DNA of 64,000 nt from Gloeocapsopsis dulcis (GTDB lineage: Bacteria > Cyanobacteriota > Cyanobacteriia > Cyanobacteriales > Chroococcidiopsidaceae). This document shows, piece after piece, positions 26,108-35,908 of this stretch. Numbering within the stretch: the stretch's first letter is position 1; the number at the start of each line of letters is the position of its first letter. The notes under the pieces were generated by a model, which did not search any database, was not told the origin of the DNA, and saw nothing but the letters and a program-made list of their open reading frames with translations. The translations under genes were made by a program, and so were the position numbers. The stretch is from contig NZ_CP119968.1 of assembly GCF_032163395.1 (NCBI RefSeq), positions 3,684,001 to 3,748,000 of the forward strand. Direction: 5' to 3'.

Positions 26108-27061
26108 ATGACAGCTGTAACCAGTGATGACCAAAGAGAACAAGATGCAGAACGTTCTGACATAGAAAAAACCGCAGACCAAAGTTTTATTTGGGGTACG
26201 CGCATTCTCGCTATAGCGGTTGCAGCAGTCTTACTCTGGATAGCGATACAAGTTGCGATAGAAGCGATGCCCGCTATTCAAGAGATAGGAATTGAATTCC
26301 TGACACAGAGTACCTGGGACCCTGTTGAGGATATCTATGGAATTTTACCAGCAGTGTACGGTACGCTTGTCAGCTCTTTAATTGCAATTTTGTTAGCTGT
26401 ACCCGTTGGTTTAGCGTGTGCGATCGTCCTCAGTGAGAACTTTTTACCGATATCTATCCGAACTCCCCTGGTTTTTTTAATCGAACTTCTAGCAGCGATT
26501 CCTAGTATTGTCTATGGTTTGTGGGGAATTTACGTTCTGATTCCTTTTATTGAACCGCTTGGTGATTGGCTGCACAACAACTTGGATTGGTTTCCTTTAT
26601 TTTCTACACCCTATCAAGGACCAGGAATGCTACCAGCAGGGATAATTTTATCAATTATGATTTTACCAATTCTTACAGTCATTGCTCGCGATTCGCTCGC
26701 GGCTCTACCAACTAAGTTACGCTGGGGTTCCTACGGTGTAGGCGCAACGCGCTGGCGAACAATTTTTAGTGTTCTGATTCCAGCAGCATTTTCGGGAATT
26801 GTTGGTGGAATCATGCTAGCGCTAGGTCGAGCATTGGGAGAGACGATGGCTGTCACACTCGTAATTGGTAACAGTAACGATTTAAACTTTTCCGTACTCG
26901 CACCATCTGTCACTATCTCTTCTTTGTTAGCTAGTCAATTTGCAGAAGCGAGTGGTTTACAAGAGGATGCGTTATTTTACGCAGGGCTAATTTTGTTTGC
27001 TATTACGCTCGTTGTGAATATCCTTGCTGAAATAATTGTGCTTCGAATCAAGAAGTATTAG
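26108..27061 (+). CDS. pstC: Phosphate ABC transporter permease PstC
   Basis: 317 residues with a cytosolic polar start of about 25 residues, then six membrane helices. Family marks are LAAIPSIVYGLWGIYVLIPF, the EAA loop region (LRWGSYGVGATRWRTIFSVLIPAAFSGIVGGIMLALGRALGETMA) and the C-terminal LVVNILAEIIVLRIKK. PstC and PstA form the channel of the high-affinity phosphate importer. The order pstC-pstA-pstB is normal, but no periplasmic pstS lies upstream, where it is usually found. The adjacent gene is glgP on the other strand. Confidence 0.95.
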   Translation: MTAVTSDDQREQDAERSDIEKTADQSFIWGTRILAIAVAAVLLWIAIQVAIEAMPAIQEIGIEFLTQSTWDPVEDIYGILPAVYGTLVSSLIAILLAVPVGLACAIVLSENFLPISIRTPLVFLIELLAAIPSIVYGLWGIYVLIPFIEPLGDWLHNNLDWFPLFSTPYQGPGMLPAGIILSIMILPILTVIARDSLAALPTKLRWGSYGVGATRWRTIFSVLIPAAFSGIVGGIMLALGRALGETMAVTLVIGNSNDLNFSVLAPSVTISSLLASQFAEASGLQEDALFYAGLILFAITLVVNILAEIIVLRIKKY

Positions 27062-27107
27062 TAACAAGAATTGTGTTGTCAGTCTTTATATTAAGAAGAA
27101 TTTAGTT

Positions 27108-28001
27108 ATGACCTCTAGTACTCAAGATTGGCGCTCTGATGAGTTTGACGATCAAGACATGGAGCGCTCTTATTCAACGCAGAGAACCGCTATTGATTTA
27201 GGGTTAACAATATTAGCATTTATCCTGCTAGGCGTTGCGCTGCTTCCTTTGGGTTTAGTACTTGCTTTCGTCATTATCAAGGGAGGTAGTCAATTAAATC
27301 TGGACTTATTCACTGGGCAAATACCCGCAGCGGGATTAGAGGAAGGAGGGATTGCACCTGCGATTGTTGGCACTCTAATAGTAGTAGGAATTGCCGCTGC
27401 TATTAGCCTTCCTTTTGGAGTTCTTGCCGGAATTTACTTATCCGAGTTTAGTTCGGGCAGAATTGCAAGGTGGATTCGCTTTTTTACGAATGTCCTCAGT
27501 GGTGTTCCGTCAATTATTATGGGTATCTTTGCTTATGGAGTCGTTGTTTTGGCAACCGATACTTTTTCAGCCTTTGCGGGCGGATTTGCGCTGGCAATTT
27601 TAATGTTACCCATCGTAGTGCGAACAACAGACGAATCTTTACAGCTAGTACCGAAACAAGTCCGTTGGGCATCTACAGGAGTCGGAGCTTCTGATTTTCA
27701 GACAGTTTTAAAGGTAGTGTTACCAGCTGCACTAGGAGCAATTCTTACTGGAGTGACGTTAGCAATCGCCCGTGCTGCCGGAGAAACCGCACCCTTAATT
27801 TTTACAGCTTTATTTTCTCAGTTCTGGCCTACAGGGATCTGGCAACCCATTCCCACATTATCAGTGTTAGTGTACAATTTCGCCGCTGTTCCCTACGAAA
27901 AACAGCAAGAACTTGCTTGGGCAGCTTCGCTCATTTTAGTCCTTTTAATTCTGCTGACTAGCATTAGTGCTCGGATCGCAGTCCGTAAAAGTATTTATTA
28001 A
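27108..28001 (+). CDS. pstA: Phosphate ABC transporter permease PstA
   Basis: Start taken at [15 protein letters not shown] (27108); the frame extends upstream into the end of pstC but that part is not PstA-like. 297 residues. Marks are [32 protein letters not shown], the EAA loop [33 protein letters not shown] and [18 protein letters not shown]. It is the second membrane subunit of the phosphate importer. It begins 46 bases after pstC and 43 bases before pstB, all on one strand. Confidence 0.94.
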   Translation: MTSSTQDWRSDEFDDQDMERSYSTQRTAIDLGLTILAFILLGVALLPLGLVLAFVIIKGGSQLNLDLFTGQIPAAGLEEGGIAPAIVGTLIVVGIAAAISLPFGVLAGIYLSEFSSGRIARWIRFFTNVLSGVPSIIMGIFAYGVVVLATDTFSAFAGGFALAILMLPIVVRTTDESLQLVPKQVRWASTGVGASDFQTVLKVVLPAALGAILTGVTLAIARAAGETAPLIFTALFSQFWPTGIWQPIPTLSVLVYNFAAVPYEKQQELAWAASLILVLLILLTSISARIAVRKSIY

Positions 28002-28044
28002 AGCATTTGAGTCACGACTAATTCAGATTGCCACTGGAGTTATT

Positions 28045-28881
28045 ATGCCTACTCACCGCAAACAGCAAGAAGAAGCACAAAACCAACACCGCGTTGCAGA
28101 CGAAGGTGAAGCCGTTTTACGTACAGAAAATGTCAAGGTAACTTACGGTGATACTTTAGCTTTGCGTGATGTTTCGATGGATGTACCACAACACCAGATT
28201 ACTGCCTTAATTGGTCCATCTGGTTGCGGAAAAAGTACCTTACTGCGGTGCTTCAATCGTCTCAACGATTTAATCGATGGGTGTAAAGTCGAGGGCAAAG
28301 TGTTTTACCGCGATAAAAACTTCTACTCTTCCAAAATTGACCCTGTATCGGTGCGGCGGCGAATTGGTATGGTATTTCAAAAGCCAAACCCATTTCCTAA
28401 ATCGATTTATAACAATATTGCTTATGGAGCTAAAGTCAATGGCTTTAAAGGCGATATGGATGAACTCGTTGAGCGATCGCTACAACGGGCGGCTTTGTGG
28501 GGTGAAGTCAAAGATAAACTCAAGGAAAATGGTCTATCGCTTTCAGGTGGTCAACAACAACGTTTATGCATTGCGCGGGCGATCGCACTAAAACCACAAG
28601 TTGTCTTAATGGACGAACCTTGTTCCTCGCTCGATCCTGTATCTACTGAGCGAGTTGAAGATTTAATCCACGAACTCAAGGAAGATTACACAATTATTAT
28701 TGTCACTCACAATATGCATCAAGCTACACGCGTGTCAGATTTCACTGCCTTTTTTAATGCAGAGGAGTCAGACGACGGTAGCCGATTTGGTTACTTGGTG
28801 GAATACGATAGAACCGAACGCGTTTTTGAAGATCCTCAAGAGGAAGCAACTCAAAAGTATGTCAGCGGCAAATTTGGCTAA
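28045..28881 (+). CDS. pstB: Phosphate ABC transporter ATP-binding protein PstB
   Basis: Start taken at [12 protein letters not shown] (28045), which follows a GGAG; the upstream part of the frame overlaps pstA. 278 residues. Walker A is [21 protein letters not shown]-loop [11 protein letters not shown], signature [16 protein letters not shown], Walker [16 protein letters not shown], and the H-loop is [20 protein letters not shown] is diagnostic of PstB. An extra acidic segment (EESDDGSR) lies in the C-terminal region before the usual [21 protein letters not shown] end. It powers phosphate uptake through PstCA. Confidence 0.96.
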   Translation: MPTHRKQQEEAQNQHRVADEGEAVLRTENVKVTYGDTLALRDVSMDVPQHQITALIGPSGCGKSTLLRCFNRLNDLIDGCKVEGKVFYRDKNFYSSKIDPVSVRRRIGMVFQKPNPFPKSIYNNIAYGAKVNGFKGDMDELVERSLQRAALWGEVKDKLKENGLSLSGGQQQRLCIARAIALKPQVVLMDEPCSSLDPVSTERVEDLIHELKEDYTIIIVTHNMHQATRVSDFTAFFNAEESDDGSRFGYLVEYDRTERVFEDPQEEATQKYVSGKFG

Positions 28882-28976
28882 GAAGCAGATGCAGGGGAGC
28901 AAAGTATTGCAGCATTCGCGCCAGAAGTCTATTTAGTAATCTACTATTAGCAAATTGCGCTTTGCGCTACTCTATA

Positions 28977-29005
28977 ATCTCCAGTTCACTACTGGAGATA
29001 TTTTA
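28977..29005 (+). terminator. Intrinsic terminator of the pst operon
   Basis: ATCTCCAGT (28977-28985), a 5-base loop and ACTGGAGAT (28991-28999) form a perfect 9-bp stem followed by ATTTTAT. It lies about 95 bases past the pstB stop and ahead of the next gene. The stem has modest GC and the T-tract is short, so it may be leaky. Confidence 0.6.
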
Positions 29006-29061
29006 TGATTAGAACTAGCAGAGTCATTATTATAGCGATCGCACAGGAACAATATTAATTC

Positions 29062-30405
29062 ATGTCATATAACTTTGATCTATTTATCATTGGGGCTGGT
29101 CCTGGAGGAATAGCCGCTGCTAAGCAAGCAGCAAACTATGGTAAGCGTGTTGCCATTGCTGAACAAGAAGCAATTGGTGGAACCTGTGTCAATCGCGGTT
29201 GTGTTCCTAAAAAACTGATTGTCTATGCAGCTGATATCGCACTGCAAGACAAAATAGCACCCAGCTACGGCTGGAGTGAGTGCCAAAGACACTTTAACTG
29301 GTCAAAATTTATAGCAAAAGTTTACCAACACGTTGAGAGTATTCAAAAATCGTATCTGGAAACTTTACAGAAAAATGGTGTGGAACTGATTCGCCAACGC
29401 GCAACGTTTATCGATCCGCATACAGTCGAAATTGGTAATCGCAAAATCACTGCTGATAAAATCTTAATCGCTGTCGGCGGACACCCCAACAAACCTGATA
29501 TCCCTGGAATCGAACACGCCATCACTTCCCGTGAGATGTTTCAGTTACAGCAATTACCACAAAAGTTAGCAATTGTTGGTGGCGGTTACATTGGCATTGA
29601 ATTCGCCAGTATGATGAATGCTTTTGGTGTTGAAGTCACTTTAATGGATACCAATGAGTTGATTCTCGATGGCTTTGACAATGATATTCGTTCCTCGGTA
29701 CAAAAAGGTTTAATCCAACGCGGAATTCAGTTTCTTAGCAAAACTACTGTTAAGGAAATTAAGCAAAGCACTCAAGGATTGCAACTCACATTATCAGGTG
29801 ATACTGAAGAAACAATTACCGCAGACACAATCTTAGTTGCGACGGGACGCGTTCCTAATACTAAGCATCTTGGTTTAGAAAATGCAGGTGTGGAACTTGG
29901 GGAAAAAGGCGCAATTCAAGTTGATGACTATAACCGCACAACTCAAGACAACATTTTTGCCGTAGGTGACTGCATCAGCCGCGTACCCTTAACCCCAGTA
30001 GCGCGAACCGAAGGTGAAGCTGTTGCTAAAACTGCGTTTGGCGACAACCCCCAACAAATAAATTACGATTATGTAACTTCCGCAGTATTTGCCCGTCCTG
30101 AAGCTGCAACCGTAGGAATGACCGAAGAGGAAGCACGAGAAAAATACAATGCGGTGCAATGCTACCAAACTGAATTTGAACCATTACTTTACAGCATAGT
30201 AGAACAAAAAGAGCCAACGACAATGAAATTAGTCGTCGATAGTCCTACTGATCGGGTACTAGGGGCGCACATGGTGGGCGAACGCGCCGCAGATATTATT
30301 CAGAGTCTTGCTGTTGCAATCCGTAAAGGTATCACTAAAGAAGATTTTGATGCCACAATTGGTATCCATCCCACCACTGGAGAAGAGTTTCTCACGTTAG
30401 ATTAA
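29062..30405 (+). CDS. Glutathione-disulfide reductase-like flavoprotein, first tandem copy
   Basis: 447 residues of the class I pyridine nucleotide-disulfide oxidoreductase type. FAD-binding is FIIGAGPGGIAAAKQAANYG and the redox disulfide GGTCVNRGCVPKKL. NAD(P)-binding is IVGGGYIGIEFASMM, and FAVGDCISR precedes the dimerisation domain, which ends in the active-site GIHPTTGEEFLTL. This fits glutathione reductase, which keeps glutathione reduced with NADPH. Arg residues usual for NADPH preference after the GxGxxG are not obvious here (MDTNELILDGFD), unlike the second copy, so coenzyme use may differ. The second gene lies 220 bases downstream on the same strand. Confidence 0.85.
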   Translation: MSYNFDLFIIGAGPGGIAAAKQAANYGKRVAIAEQEAIGGTCVNRGCVPKKLIVYAADIALQDKIAPSYGWSECQRHFNWSKFIAKVYQHVESIQKSYLETLQKNGVELIRQRATFIDPHTVEIGNRKITADKILIAVGGHPNKPDIPGIEHAITSREMFQLQQLPQKLAIVGGGYIGIEFASMMNAFGVEVTLMDTNELILDGFDNDIRSSVQKGLIQRGIQFLSKTTVKEIKQSTQGLQLTLSGDTEETITADTILVATGRVPNTKHLGLENAGVELGEKGAIQVDDYNRTTQDNIFAVGDCISRVPLTPVARTEGEAVAKTAFGDNPQQINYDYVTSAVFARPEAATVGMTEEEAREKYNAVQCYQTEFEPLLYSIVEQKEPTTMKLVVDSPTDRVLGAHMVGERAADIIQSLAVAIRKGITKEDFDATIGIHPTTGEEFLTLD

Positions 30406-30450
30406 ATCAGGCAAGAAAGTTTTAAATTTTGAATTTTGAGTCCTAAAGAG

Positions 30451-30537
30451 TTTTGTTCGCGCAGTGTGCCGGATGGCACTATTTTAAGTTTTGAGTTTTG
30501 GAAAGCGCAGCGTGCCGGAGGCATTTATTAAAAGAAC
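30451..30537. repeat. Inverted copy of the dispersed CCGGCACGCTGCG repeat
   Basis: Within the 220-base gap between the two reductase genes, 30482-30537 is the reverse complement of the core at 10834-10880 with only minor differences. It runs from AGTTTTGAGTTTTGG to CATTTATTAAAAG. A degraded partial copy lies just before it at about 30451-30480. It is noncoding. Confidence 0.8.
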
Positions 30538-30625
30538 TTGCTTAACTCAACACTTCACGACTCCCGATTACCAATTACCACTATCTTTGATGTGATACTC
30601 AATTGTTGCGTAAGGAACCGAATTT

Positions 30626-31999
30626 ATGAATTTTGATTATGACTTATTTGTTATTGGTGCGGGATCTGGGGGTTTAGCCGCTTCTAAACGGGCGGCGAGT
30701 TATGGGGCAAAAGTGGCGATCGCCGAACAAGATCTCGTCGGTGGAACCTGTGTCATCCGTGGTTGTATTCCCAAAAAACTGATGGTTTACGGTTCGCGCT
30801 TTCCTCAGCTATTTCGCAATGCTGCAAGTTATGGCTGGCGTGTGGGTGAAACTGAACTTGATTGGGAGTATTTTGTAACGACAATTGATAAAGAAGTCCG
30901 ACGACTATCACAGTTGCATATTGGATTTCTCGAAAAAGCGGGTGTCGAACTCATTCCTAACCGTGCCACACTTGTCGATCCACACACCGTCGAAGTTGGC
31001 GATCGCAAAGTTACTGCGAATAAGATTTTAATTGCGGTTGGCGGGCGTCCGGTGAAACCAGATCTCCCAGGAATGGAATATGCAATCACCTCGAATGAGA
31101 TGTTTCACCTTCCAGTACAACCAAAACACATCGCCATTCTGGGTGCGGGTTACATTGGTGTCGAATTTGCCTCGATTATGTCTGGGTTAGGCTGTCAAGT
31201 CACGCAAATTCTCCGCAGAGATTTGATTTTACGTGGATTTGATCGCGATATTCGTATCGGAATTCAAGACGGGATGACGCATCATGGCGTGAAGTTTATC
31301 ACCAACGCTGAAGTGGAAAAAATTGAGCGCGTCTCTGAAGGTTTGAAAATAAAGCTATCAGAAGAACATCAACCAATAATTGCCGATACATTCTTAGCAG
31401 CAACAGGGAGAATACCTAATATTGATAGTTTGGGTTTAGAAAACGCAGGAGTTGAGATTGTTCCGACTAATGAAGAAGGACTAGGATATACTACTAATCC
31501 TGCGATCGCCATTGATGACTACAGCCAAACCTCCCAACCTAACATTTTTGCTGTCGGTGATTGCACTGATAAAATCAACTTAACACCAGTAGCAATTGCT
31601 GAAGGACGTGCGTTTGCTGATACGGAATTTGGCAACCATCGCCGCCAAATGAGTCACGAAAATGTTCCATCTGCTGTATTTTCGCACCCTGAAGCCGCTA
31701 CAGTAGGTTTAACGGAAGAACAGGCAAAAGAAAACTACGGAGATGCAGTGCAAACCTATCGCGCGAGATTCCGACCGTTATTTCACTCACTGACGGGAGA
31801 CGACGAGAAAACTATCGTTAAATTAGTCATTGATGGCAATACTGATAAAGTTGTAGGCGCACACATGGTAGGAGAATACGCGGCTGAAGTGATTCAAGGG
31901 ATCGCGATTACTATTAAAATGGGTGCTACCAAAAAAGACTTTAATGCCACCGTTGGCATTCACCCCTCGACCGCTGAAGAATTCGTTACCCTCCGTTAA
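30626..31999 (+). CDS. gor: Glutathione-disulfide reductase
   Basis: 457 residues; AAGGA lies upstream of the ATG. FAD-binding is FVIGAGSGGLAASKRAASYG and the redox motif GGTCVIRGCIPKKLMVYGS, the classic Gor form. NADPH-binding ILGAGYIGVEFASIMSG is followed by the basic ILRRDLILRGFDRD, consistent with NADPH. FAVGDCTDKINLTPVAIAEGRAFAD and the C-terminal GIHPSTAEEFVTLR complete the family set. It reduces oxidised glutathione. It is clearly paralogous to the gene at 29062-30405 but longer near residues 278-290 (VPTNEEGLGYT insert). The more standard of the pair, it is the better candidate for the housekeeping enzyme. Confidence 0.92.
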   Translation: MNFDYDLFVIGAGSGGLAASKRAASYGAKVAIAEQDLVGGTCVIRGCIPKKLMVYGSRFPQLFRNAASYGWRVGETELDWEYFVTTIDKEVRRLSQLHIGFLEKAGVELIPNRATLVDPHTVEVGDRKVTANKILIAVGGRPVKPDLPGMEYAITSNEMFHLPVQPKHIAILGAGYIGVEFASIMSGLGCQVTQILRRDLILRGFDRDIRIGIQDGMTHHGVKFITNAEVEKIERVSEGLKIKLSEEHQPIIADTFLAATGRIPNIDSLGLENAGVEIVPTNEEGLGYTTNPAIAIDDYSQTSQPNIFAVGDCTDKINLTPVAIAEGRAFADTEFGNHRRQMSHENVPSAVFSHPEAATVGLTEEQAKENYGDAVQTYRARFRPLFHSLTGDDEKTIVKLVIDGNTDKVVGAHMVGEYAAEVIQGIAITIKMGATKKDFNATVGIHPSTAEEFVTLR

Positions 32000-32003
32000 G
32001 AAG

Positions 32004-32636
32004 TTGCAATTCATTTATCTCCACGGCTTTGCGTCGAGTCCCCAATCCGCCAAAGCGATCTATCTCCGCGATCGCTTTGCAGCGGTACACCATACATTGC
32101 AAATTCCTGATTTAAACCAAGGTGATTTTACACAACTAACACTCACGCGCCAATTACAGCAAATATCAGCACAACTACCGGCCGATGAACCTGTCACCTT
32201 AATTGGTTCAAGTTTTGGTGGTTTAACCGCTGCTTGGTTGGCTGAACAACATCCGCAAGTCCAACAGTTAGTTCTACTCGCCCCAGCTTTTGCTTTTCTT
32301 TCGCACTGGTTACCACAATTAGGAACTGAAAAAATCCAACAATGGCAACAACAACGGTATTTAATGGTTTATCATTACGGCGAAAAGCGATCGCTACCTT
32401 TAAGTTACGAGTTCGCCCGTGACGTGCCGCAATACAATGACGATCATCTGTTACGCCCCGTTCCCACCTTAATTATTCACGGAATTCACGATGAAGTTAT
32501 TCCGATTCAAGTCAGCCGCGATTTTGCCAAAAAACGTTCTTGGGTACAATTGATCGAAGTTGATAGCGATCATGCTTTAAGCAACGTTATGCCAGAAACC
32601 TGGCAAGCTATTCAAACTTTCTGTCAACTACAATAA
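32004..32636 (+). CDS. YqiA/YcfP-family alpha/beta hydrolase
   Basis: The fold starts at LQFIYLHGFASSPQSAKA. A TTG at 32004, five bases after the reductase stop, fits this exactly; ATGs further upstream lie inside gor and add residues with no family match. About 210 residues. The nucleophile elbow is LIGSSFGGLTAAWLAE (GxSxG with Ser), and the acid and His are expected in IHGIHDEVIP and SDHALSNV. It resembles the YqiA/YcfP esterase family found widely in cyanobacteria. The physiological ester is unknown. It probably shares the gor transcript. Confidence 0.82.
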   Translation: MQFIYLHGFASSPQSAKAIYLRDRFAAVHHTLQIPDLNQGDFTQLTLTRQLQQISAQLPADEPVTLIGSSFGGLTAAWLAEQHPQVQQLVLLAPAFAFLSHWLPQLGTEKIQQWQQQRYLMVYHYGEKRSLPLSYEFARDVPQYNDDHLLRPVPTLIIHGIHDEVIPIQVSRDFAKKRSWVQLIEVDSDHALSNVMPETWQAIQTFCQLQ

Positions 32637-32713
32637 GCCCTCATACACCCTCTACAACTACAATATAGAGAATATACCCCTCACCTCTAGCCCCTCGCTC
32701 CTCGCTCCTGATA

Positions 32714-33856
32714 ATGCTGCCATTCATCCGATCAGATTTAGCTCAACTTACCGCGTATACACCCCATCCGAACAGTACCGACGGTAAACCGATTGAGTCA
32801 GTCATTGATCGGTTAGATACAAATGAAAGTCCGTTTGACTTACCAAGTGAGTTAAAGCAAAAGCTAGCTTTGGTTTATCAAGAAACTATCGAGACAAATC
32901 GCTATCCTGATGGCGGACACGCAACCCTAAAAGAGGCGATCGCCGAATATGTCAATGAATCTGCAAATTTAACACAAGGCGCAATCGCACCCAATCAAAT
33001 TTCTGTTGGTAATGGTTCTGACGAACTCATTCGCTCATTATTAATCGCAACTTGTCTTCGCGGCGAAGGTTCCATTTTAGTTGCCAATCCTACATTCTCG
33101 ATGTATGGCATTTTGGCACAAACGTTAGGAATTCCCGTAGTCACTGTTGGGCGCACTTCAGAATTTGAAATTGATTCGGTTGCAGCCCAAACAGCAATTG
33201 AAACAACACGCACTCCACCAATTCGTGTTGTGTTTGTCGTCCATCCTAATTCGCCCACAGGCAATGCTTTAACAACGGCTGAGATTGCGTGGCTGCGCAG
33301 TTTACCCCAAGATATATTAGTTGTCATTGATGAAGCGTATTTTGAGTTTAGTCAAACATCAGTTGTCGGTGAGTTATCACAAAAACCTAATTGGGTAGTG
33401 TTGCGAACATTTTCTAAGGCTTTTCGCCTTGCAGCTTTACGTGTCGGATATGCGATCGCTTCTCCAGAAATCACTACAGTTCTCGAAAAAGTTCGCTTAC
33501 CCTATAACCTTCCAAGTTTCTCCCAAGCTGCTGCAATTCTCGCTTTACAACAACGTCATTTATTACTGCAACTCATTGCGCTAATTTGTGAAGAACGTAC
33601 CAAATTAACTCAAGCATTAACTCAGTATTCCGTCCTTAAAGTTAATGAAAGCGCTGCAAATTTTATCTACATTCAAACTAGTCATCAAGCACAACACAGT
33701 GAATTACTGCCTAAGTTAGCTCAACAACTGCGATGTAGTGGTACGATCATTCGTTCGCTCAACGGTGGATTGCGTATTACTGTTGGTAGCCCTGCAGAAA
33801 ATTTACGTACCTTGGAGAGGTTACAGGTTGCTTTCGTGAAATGGAACGAGAGATAA
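32714..33856 (+). CDS. hisC: Histidinol-phosphate aminotransferase
   Basis: 380 residues of fold-type I PLP enzyme. The N-terminal [18 protein letters not shown] and [19 protein letters not shown] bind substrate phosphate. [11 protein letters not shown] and [11 protein letters not shown] follow, with the PLP Asp in [10 protein letters not shown] and the Schiff-base Lys in [19 protein letters not shown]. The C-terminal [21 protein letters not shown] is typical of HisC. It converts imidazole-acetol phosphate and glutamate to histidinol phosphate. A short stretch of GCTCCTCGC-type intergenic repeats lies just before its start. Confidence 0.92.
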   Translation: MLPFIRSDLAQLTAYTPHPNSTDGKPIESVIDRLDTNESPFDLPSELKQKLALVYQETIETNRYPDGGHATLKEAIAEYVNESANLTQGAIAPNQISVGNGSDELIRSLLIATCLRGEGSILVANPTFSMYGILAQTLGIPVVTVGRTSEFEIDSVAAQTAIETTRTPPIRVVFVVHPNSPTGNALTTAEIAWLRSLPQDILVVIDEAYFEFSQTSVVGELSQKPNWVVLRTFSKAFRLAALRVGYAIASPEITTVLEKVRLPYNLPSFSQAAAILALQQRHLLLQLIALICEERTKLTQALTQYSVLKVNESAANFIYIQTSHQAQHSELLPKLAQQLRCSGTIIRSLNGGLRITVGSPAENLRTLERLQVAFVKWNER

Positions 33857-33921
33857 GATCTGCTTGCCCCTCGTTACTGAGTGAAATATGGAGTCCAAAA
33901 ATTAGCCGCACAAATTTTAAC

Positions 33922-34482
33922 TTAAACTTCCTCTATGCTGCTTGCGACACTACGCGCTATATTTGCGGTTTGTGGTAAAACACCGATTAATCGCGCAAAT
34001 GCCTCATTGGGTATTTGCGATACAGTCTGGGAATCAAAATATTGCTCAAATTGCTCTAGAATCTTTTGTACGCGCTGTTGAGGTTGTGATTTTTCTGTAA
34101 TTTGTTTCATCAGGCGAATCCATTGCCGCCTGATTAAATAAGCCTTTTGCCGTTCTTCATGCGATTCTGGAGTGAGTAGGGAGAGATTGCCTACTGGCAA
34201 AGCCCAGTCACAATCGCGATCGTAAAAACTGCCTACTGCTGCACCTGGTCCCGCAAACTCGGCATGAAACCCTTTATAAAGGATTAATCCATTACGACGA
34301 CGACTATTCACCATCAACACTTGACCACTACGCAGTAGTTTGAGAATTTCTGAGGCGCTGTGGTCACCACTGTCGTTTCTAGTGGTACACTGGTCACGGC
34401 AACCTGAGAGATAAACATTATCGATAGGTAAGCAAGCTAATGCTATAGCAGTTTGGTAGCGCTGCTGATTTTCGCTATCCAT
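33922..34482 (-). CDS. Hypothetical protein, function not recognised
   Basis: Start taken at MDSENQQRYQTAIALACL (34482) because AGGA lies six bases ahead; an earlier frame start adds 21 less convincing residues. 186 residues. Visible features: IDNVYLSGCRDQC with two close cysteines, a central LLRSGQVLMVNSRRRNGLILYKG, FAGPGAAVGSFYDRDCDWALP, and a basic helical region RQKAYLIRRQWIRLMKQI. No membrane helix, signal peptide or repeat. The well-formed hydrophobic core suggests a real cytosolic protein, possibly cyanobacteria-specific. I can name no family. Confidence 0.6.
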   Translation of the reverse strand: MDSENQQRYQTAIALACLPIDNVYLSGCRDQCTTRNDSGDHSASEILKLLRSGQVLMVNSRRRNGLILYKGFHAEFAGPGAAVGSFYDRDCDWALPVGNLSLLTPESHEERQKAYLIRRQWIRLMKQITEKSQPQQRVQKILEQFEQYFDSQTVSQIPNEAFARLIGVLPQTANIARSVASSIEEV

Positions 34483-34863
34483 CTGGTTTCCTAAATACAG
34501 GTTTCTTGTAATTGGCACGCTCAATAACATCAAGGAAGAACACAAAGTGGTAGCTTCCTAAGAATGAATAATTATGGCTGAATTACCAAATGCAAAATAA
34601 ATATTTATTTATCGTTTATTTTATTCTATACAATTGCATCCTACATCCGCAGAATGCAATATACGCTTAAAGTCTTAGTAAAGTTTGGCAAGACTCTCGT
34701 AAATTTTCTGTAAAGCTGGTCTAGATAAAGTCGAAAAATACTTTCTAATGATAGTATCTCACAGGATCTGACACATTTCTACTGAGCAACAATCTCAGTA
34801 TGATTTTAGGTGATTGTGTAAAAGTAGCTGATAAAAATGTAATTCAAAACTCAAAACTCTCCA
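34483..34863. other. Noncoding gap
   Basis: About 380 bases between two minus-strand genes. AT-rich, with one short AAAACTC run near 34844-34858 and no credible ORF. It probably holds the promoter of the hypothetical gene; no motif could be fixed. Confidence 0.5.
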
Positions 34864-35484
34864 TTACTTAGCTGCTAGGTTTTTGTGTAGCAAGATCTGG
34901 CGTGGTCGTCCTAGTAGCCAAGTGCCCCAGCTAAAGTCAACTTGATGCCGTTGGTACCCCAGCTTACGATACAGTTGATGTGCTTGATAGTTATTTTCCA
35001 GGACGTGAAGATAGAGATCTTGAAAGCCCCATGATAGGGCAATTTGTTCGCATTTCAAGAGCAACTCCTGTGCGACTCCATGGCGACGATAGTTACGGCA
35101 AACCGCTAAATTTGAGATATAGAGAACCCGTTCGCTGGTGAAAGGATTTTTGGAACGTAGTGACAACTCGACAATTGCAGCTAAGCGATCGCTGTTTTTA
35201 GAATCCTTCATTGCTAATTTAGCAGTACAATCGGCAGCAATTAAGCAAATATGATGTTGTGTCGTTGTTCGCAGTCGATTGCGCAGATCCTCGTAAATCC
35301 CCAGCTTTAAAAAAGGATAAGCCCAACCTAGTAAGCCTTCTTGCGAGTGAAAACTATCGGCAAGAATCTCGGTCAAACCAGGGACATCTTCAATTTGCGC
35401 CGCACGAATTTCAAATTGGTAGTTCTGATCGGAGGTAAAATTTGCTGGTAGCTGCAAGTTAGTTGAGAAAGACAATGTTGTCAA
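34864..35484 (-). CDS. GNAT-family N-acetyltransferase
   Basis: 206 residues. After FEIRAAQIEDVPGLTEILADSF (GNAT motif C region), motif A appears as YISNLAVCRNYRRHGVAQELLLKCEQIA (acetyl-CoA pyrophosphate loop RRHGVA near residue 137). Motif B is LYLHVLENNYQAHQLYRKLGY. The C-terminal SWGTWLLGRPRQILLHK resembles cyanobacterial and plant plastid GNATs, which acetylate protein termini or lysines; that link is an inference. It is not similar to the acetyltransferase at 911. Neighbours give no substrate hint. Confidence 0.86.
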   Translation of the reverse strand: MTTLSFSTNLQLPANFTSDQNYQFEIRAAQIEDVPGLTEILADSFHSQEGLLGWAYPFLKLGIYEDLRNRLRTTTQHHICLIAADCTAKLAMKDSKNSDRLAAIVELSLRSKNPFTSERVLYISNLAVCRNYRRHGVAQELLLKCEQIALSWGFQDLYLHVLENNYQAHQLYRKLGYQRHQVDFSWGTWLLGRPRQILLHKNLAAK

Positions 35485-35654
35485 AAATCACAATAAGACC
35501 TTATCGTTCACAATCGTAAACGATTAATCGGTCTAACGTCAGAATTAACTAGGGTTTCTAGAGTTAAGTTAAGTGGCTTAAAACAGAAATACACTCAGTC
35601 ATGAGTAATGTTTTACCATCAATTTTGATAAGCTGCTAGTCAATCACCACTTTA

Positions 35655-35843
35655 TCAATCATTTTCATGAAAGCTACTGAATACGCTGGAGATCATAGCA
35701 ACAGGTAGTCGATCCAGTTGGCTTTGAGGTGCGGGTAGCATTTCACCGCGAAAATCTATGATTTGGACAATGACAAGATAGGCGATCGCCAGAAAGAGGG
35801 AAATTGCACCTGTGATAATTGCAATCAGCTTTGAACGATTCAT
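35655..35843 (-). CDS. Small single-span membrane protein
   Basis: Start taken at MNRSKLIAIITGAISLFLAIAY (35843), giving 62 residues; the longer frame upstream overlaps the DppB region and is not membrane-like. One N-terminal helix (residues 5-27) is followed by a short soluble tail (IIDFRGEMLPAPQSQ). It has the look of a conserved small cyanobacterial membrane protein. It is the next minus-strand gene after the DppB permease, 65 bases downstream, and may be co-transcribed. Function unknown. Confidence 0.6.
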   Translation of the reverse strand: MNRSKLIAIITGAISLFLAIAYLVIVQIIDFRGEMLPAPQSQLDRLPVAMISSVFSSFHEND

Positions 35844-35908
35844 TTTCTGTAATTCAAGCGGTAGTAGACATCTATATCCACTGTGCCACGATTTTAAATT
35901 CAGTACGA

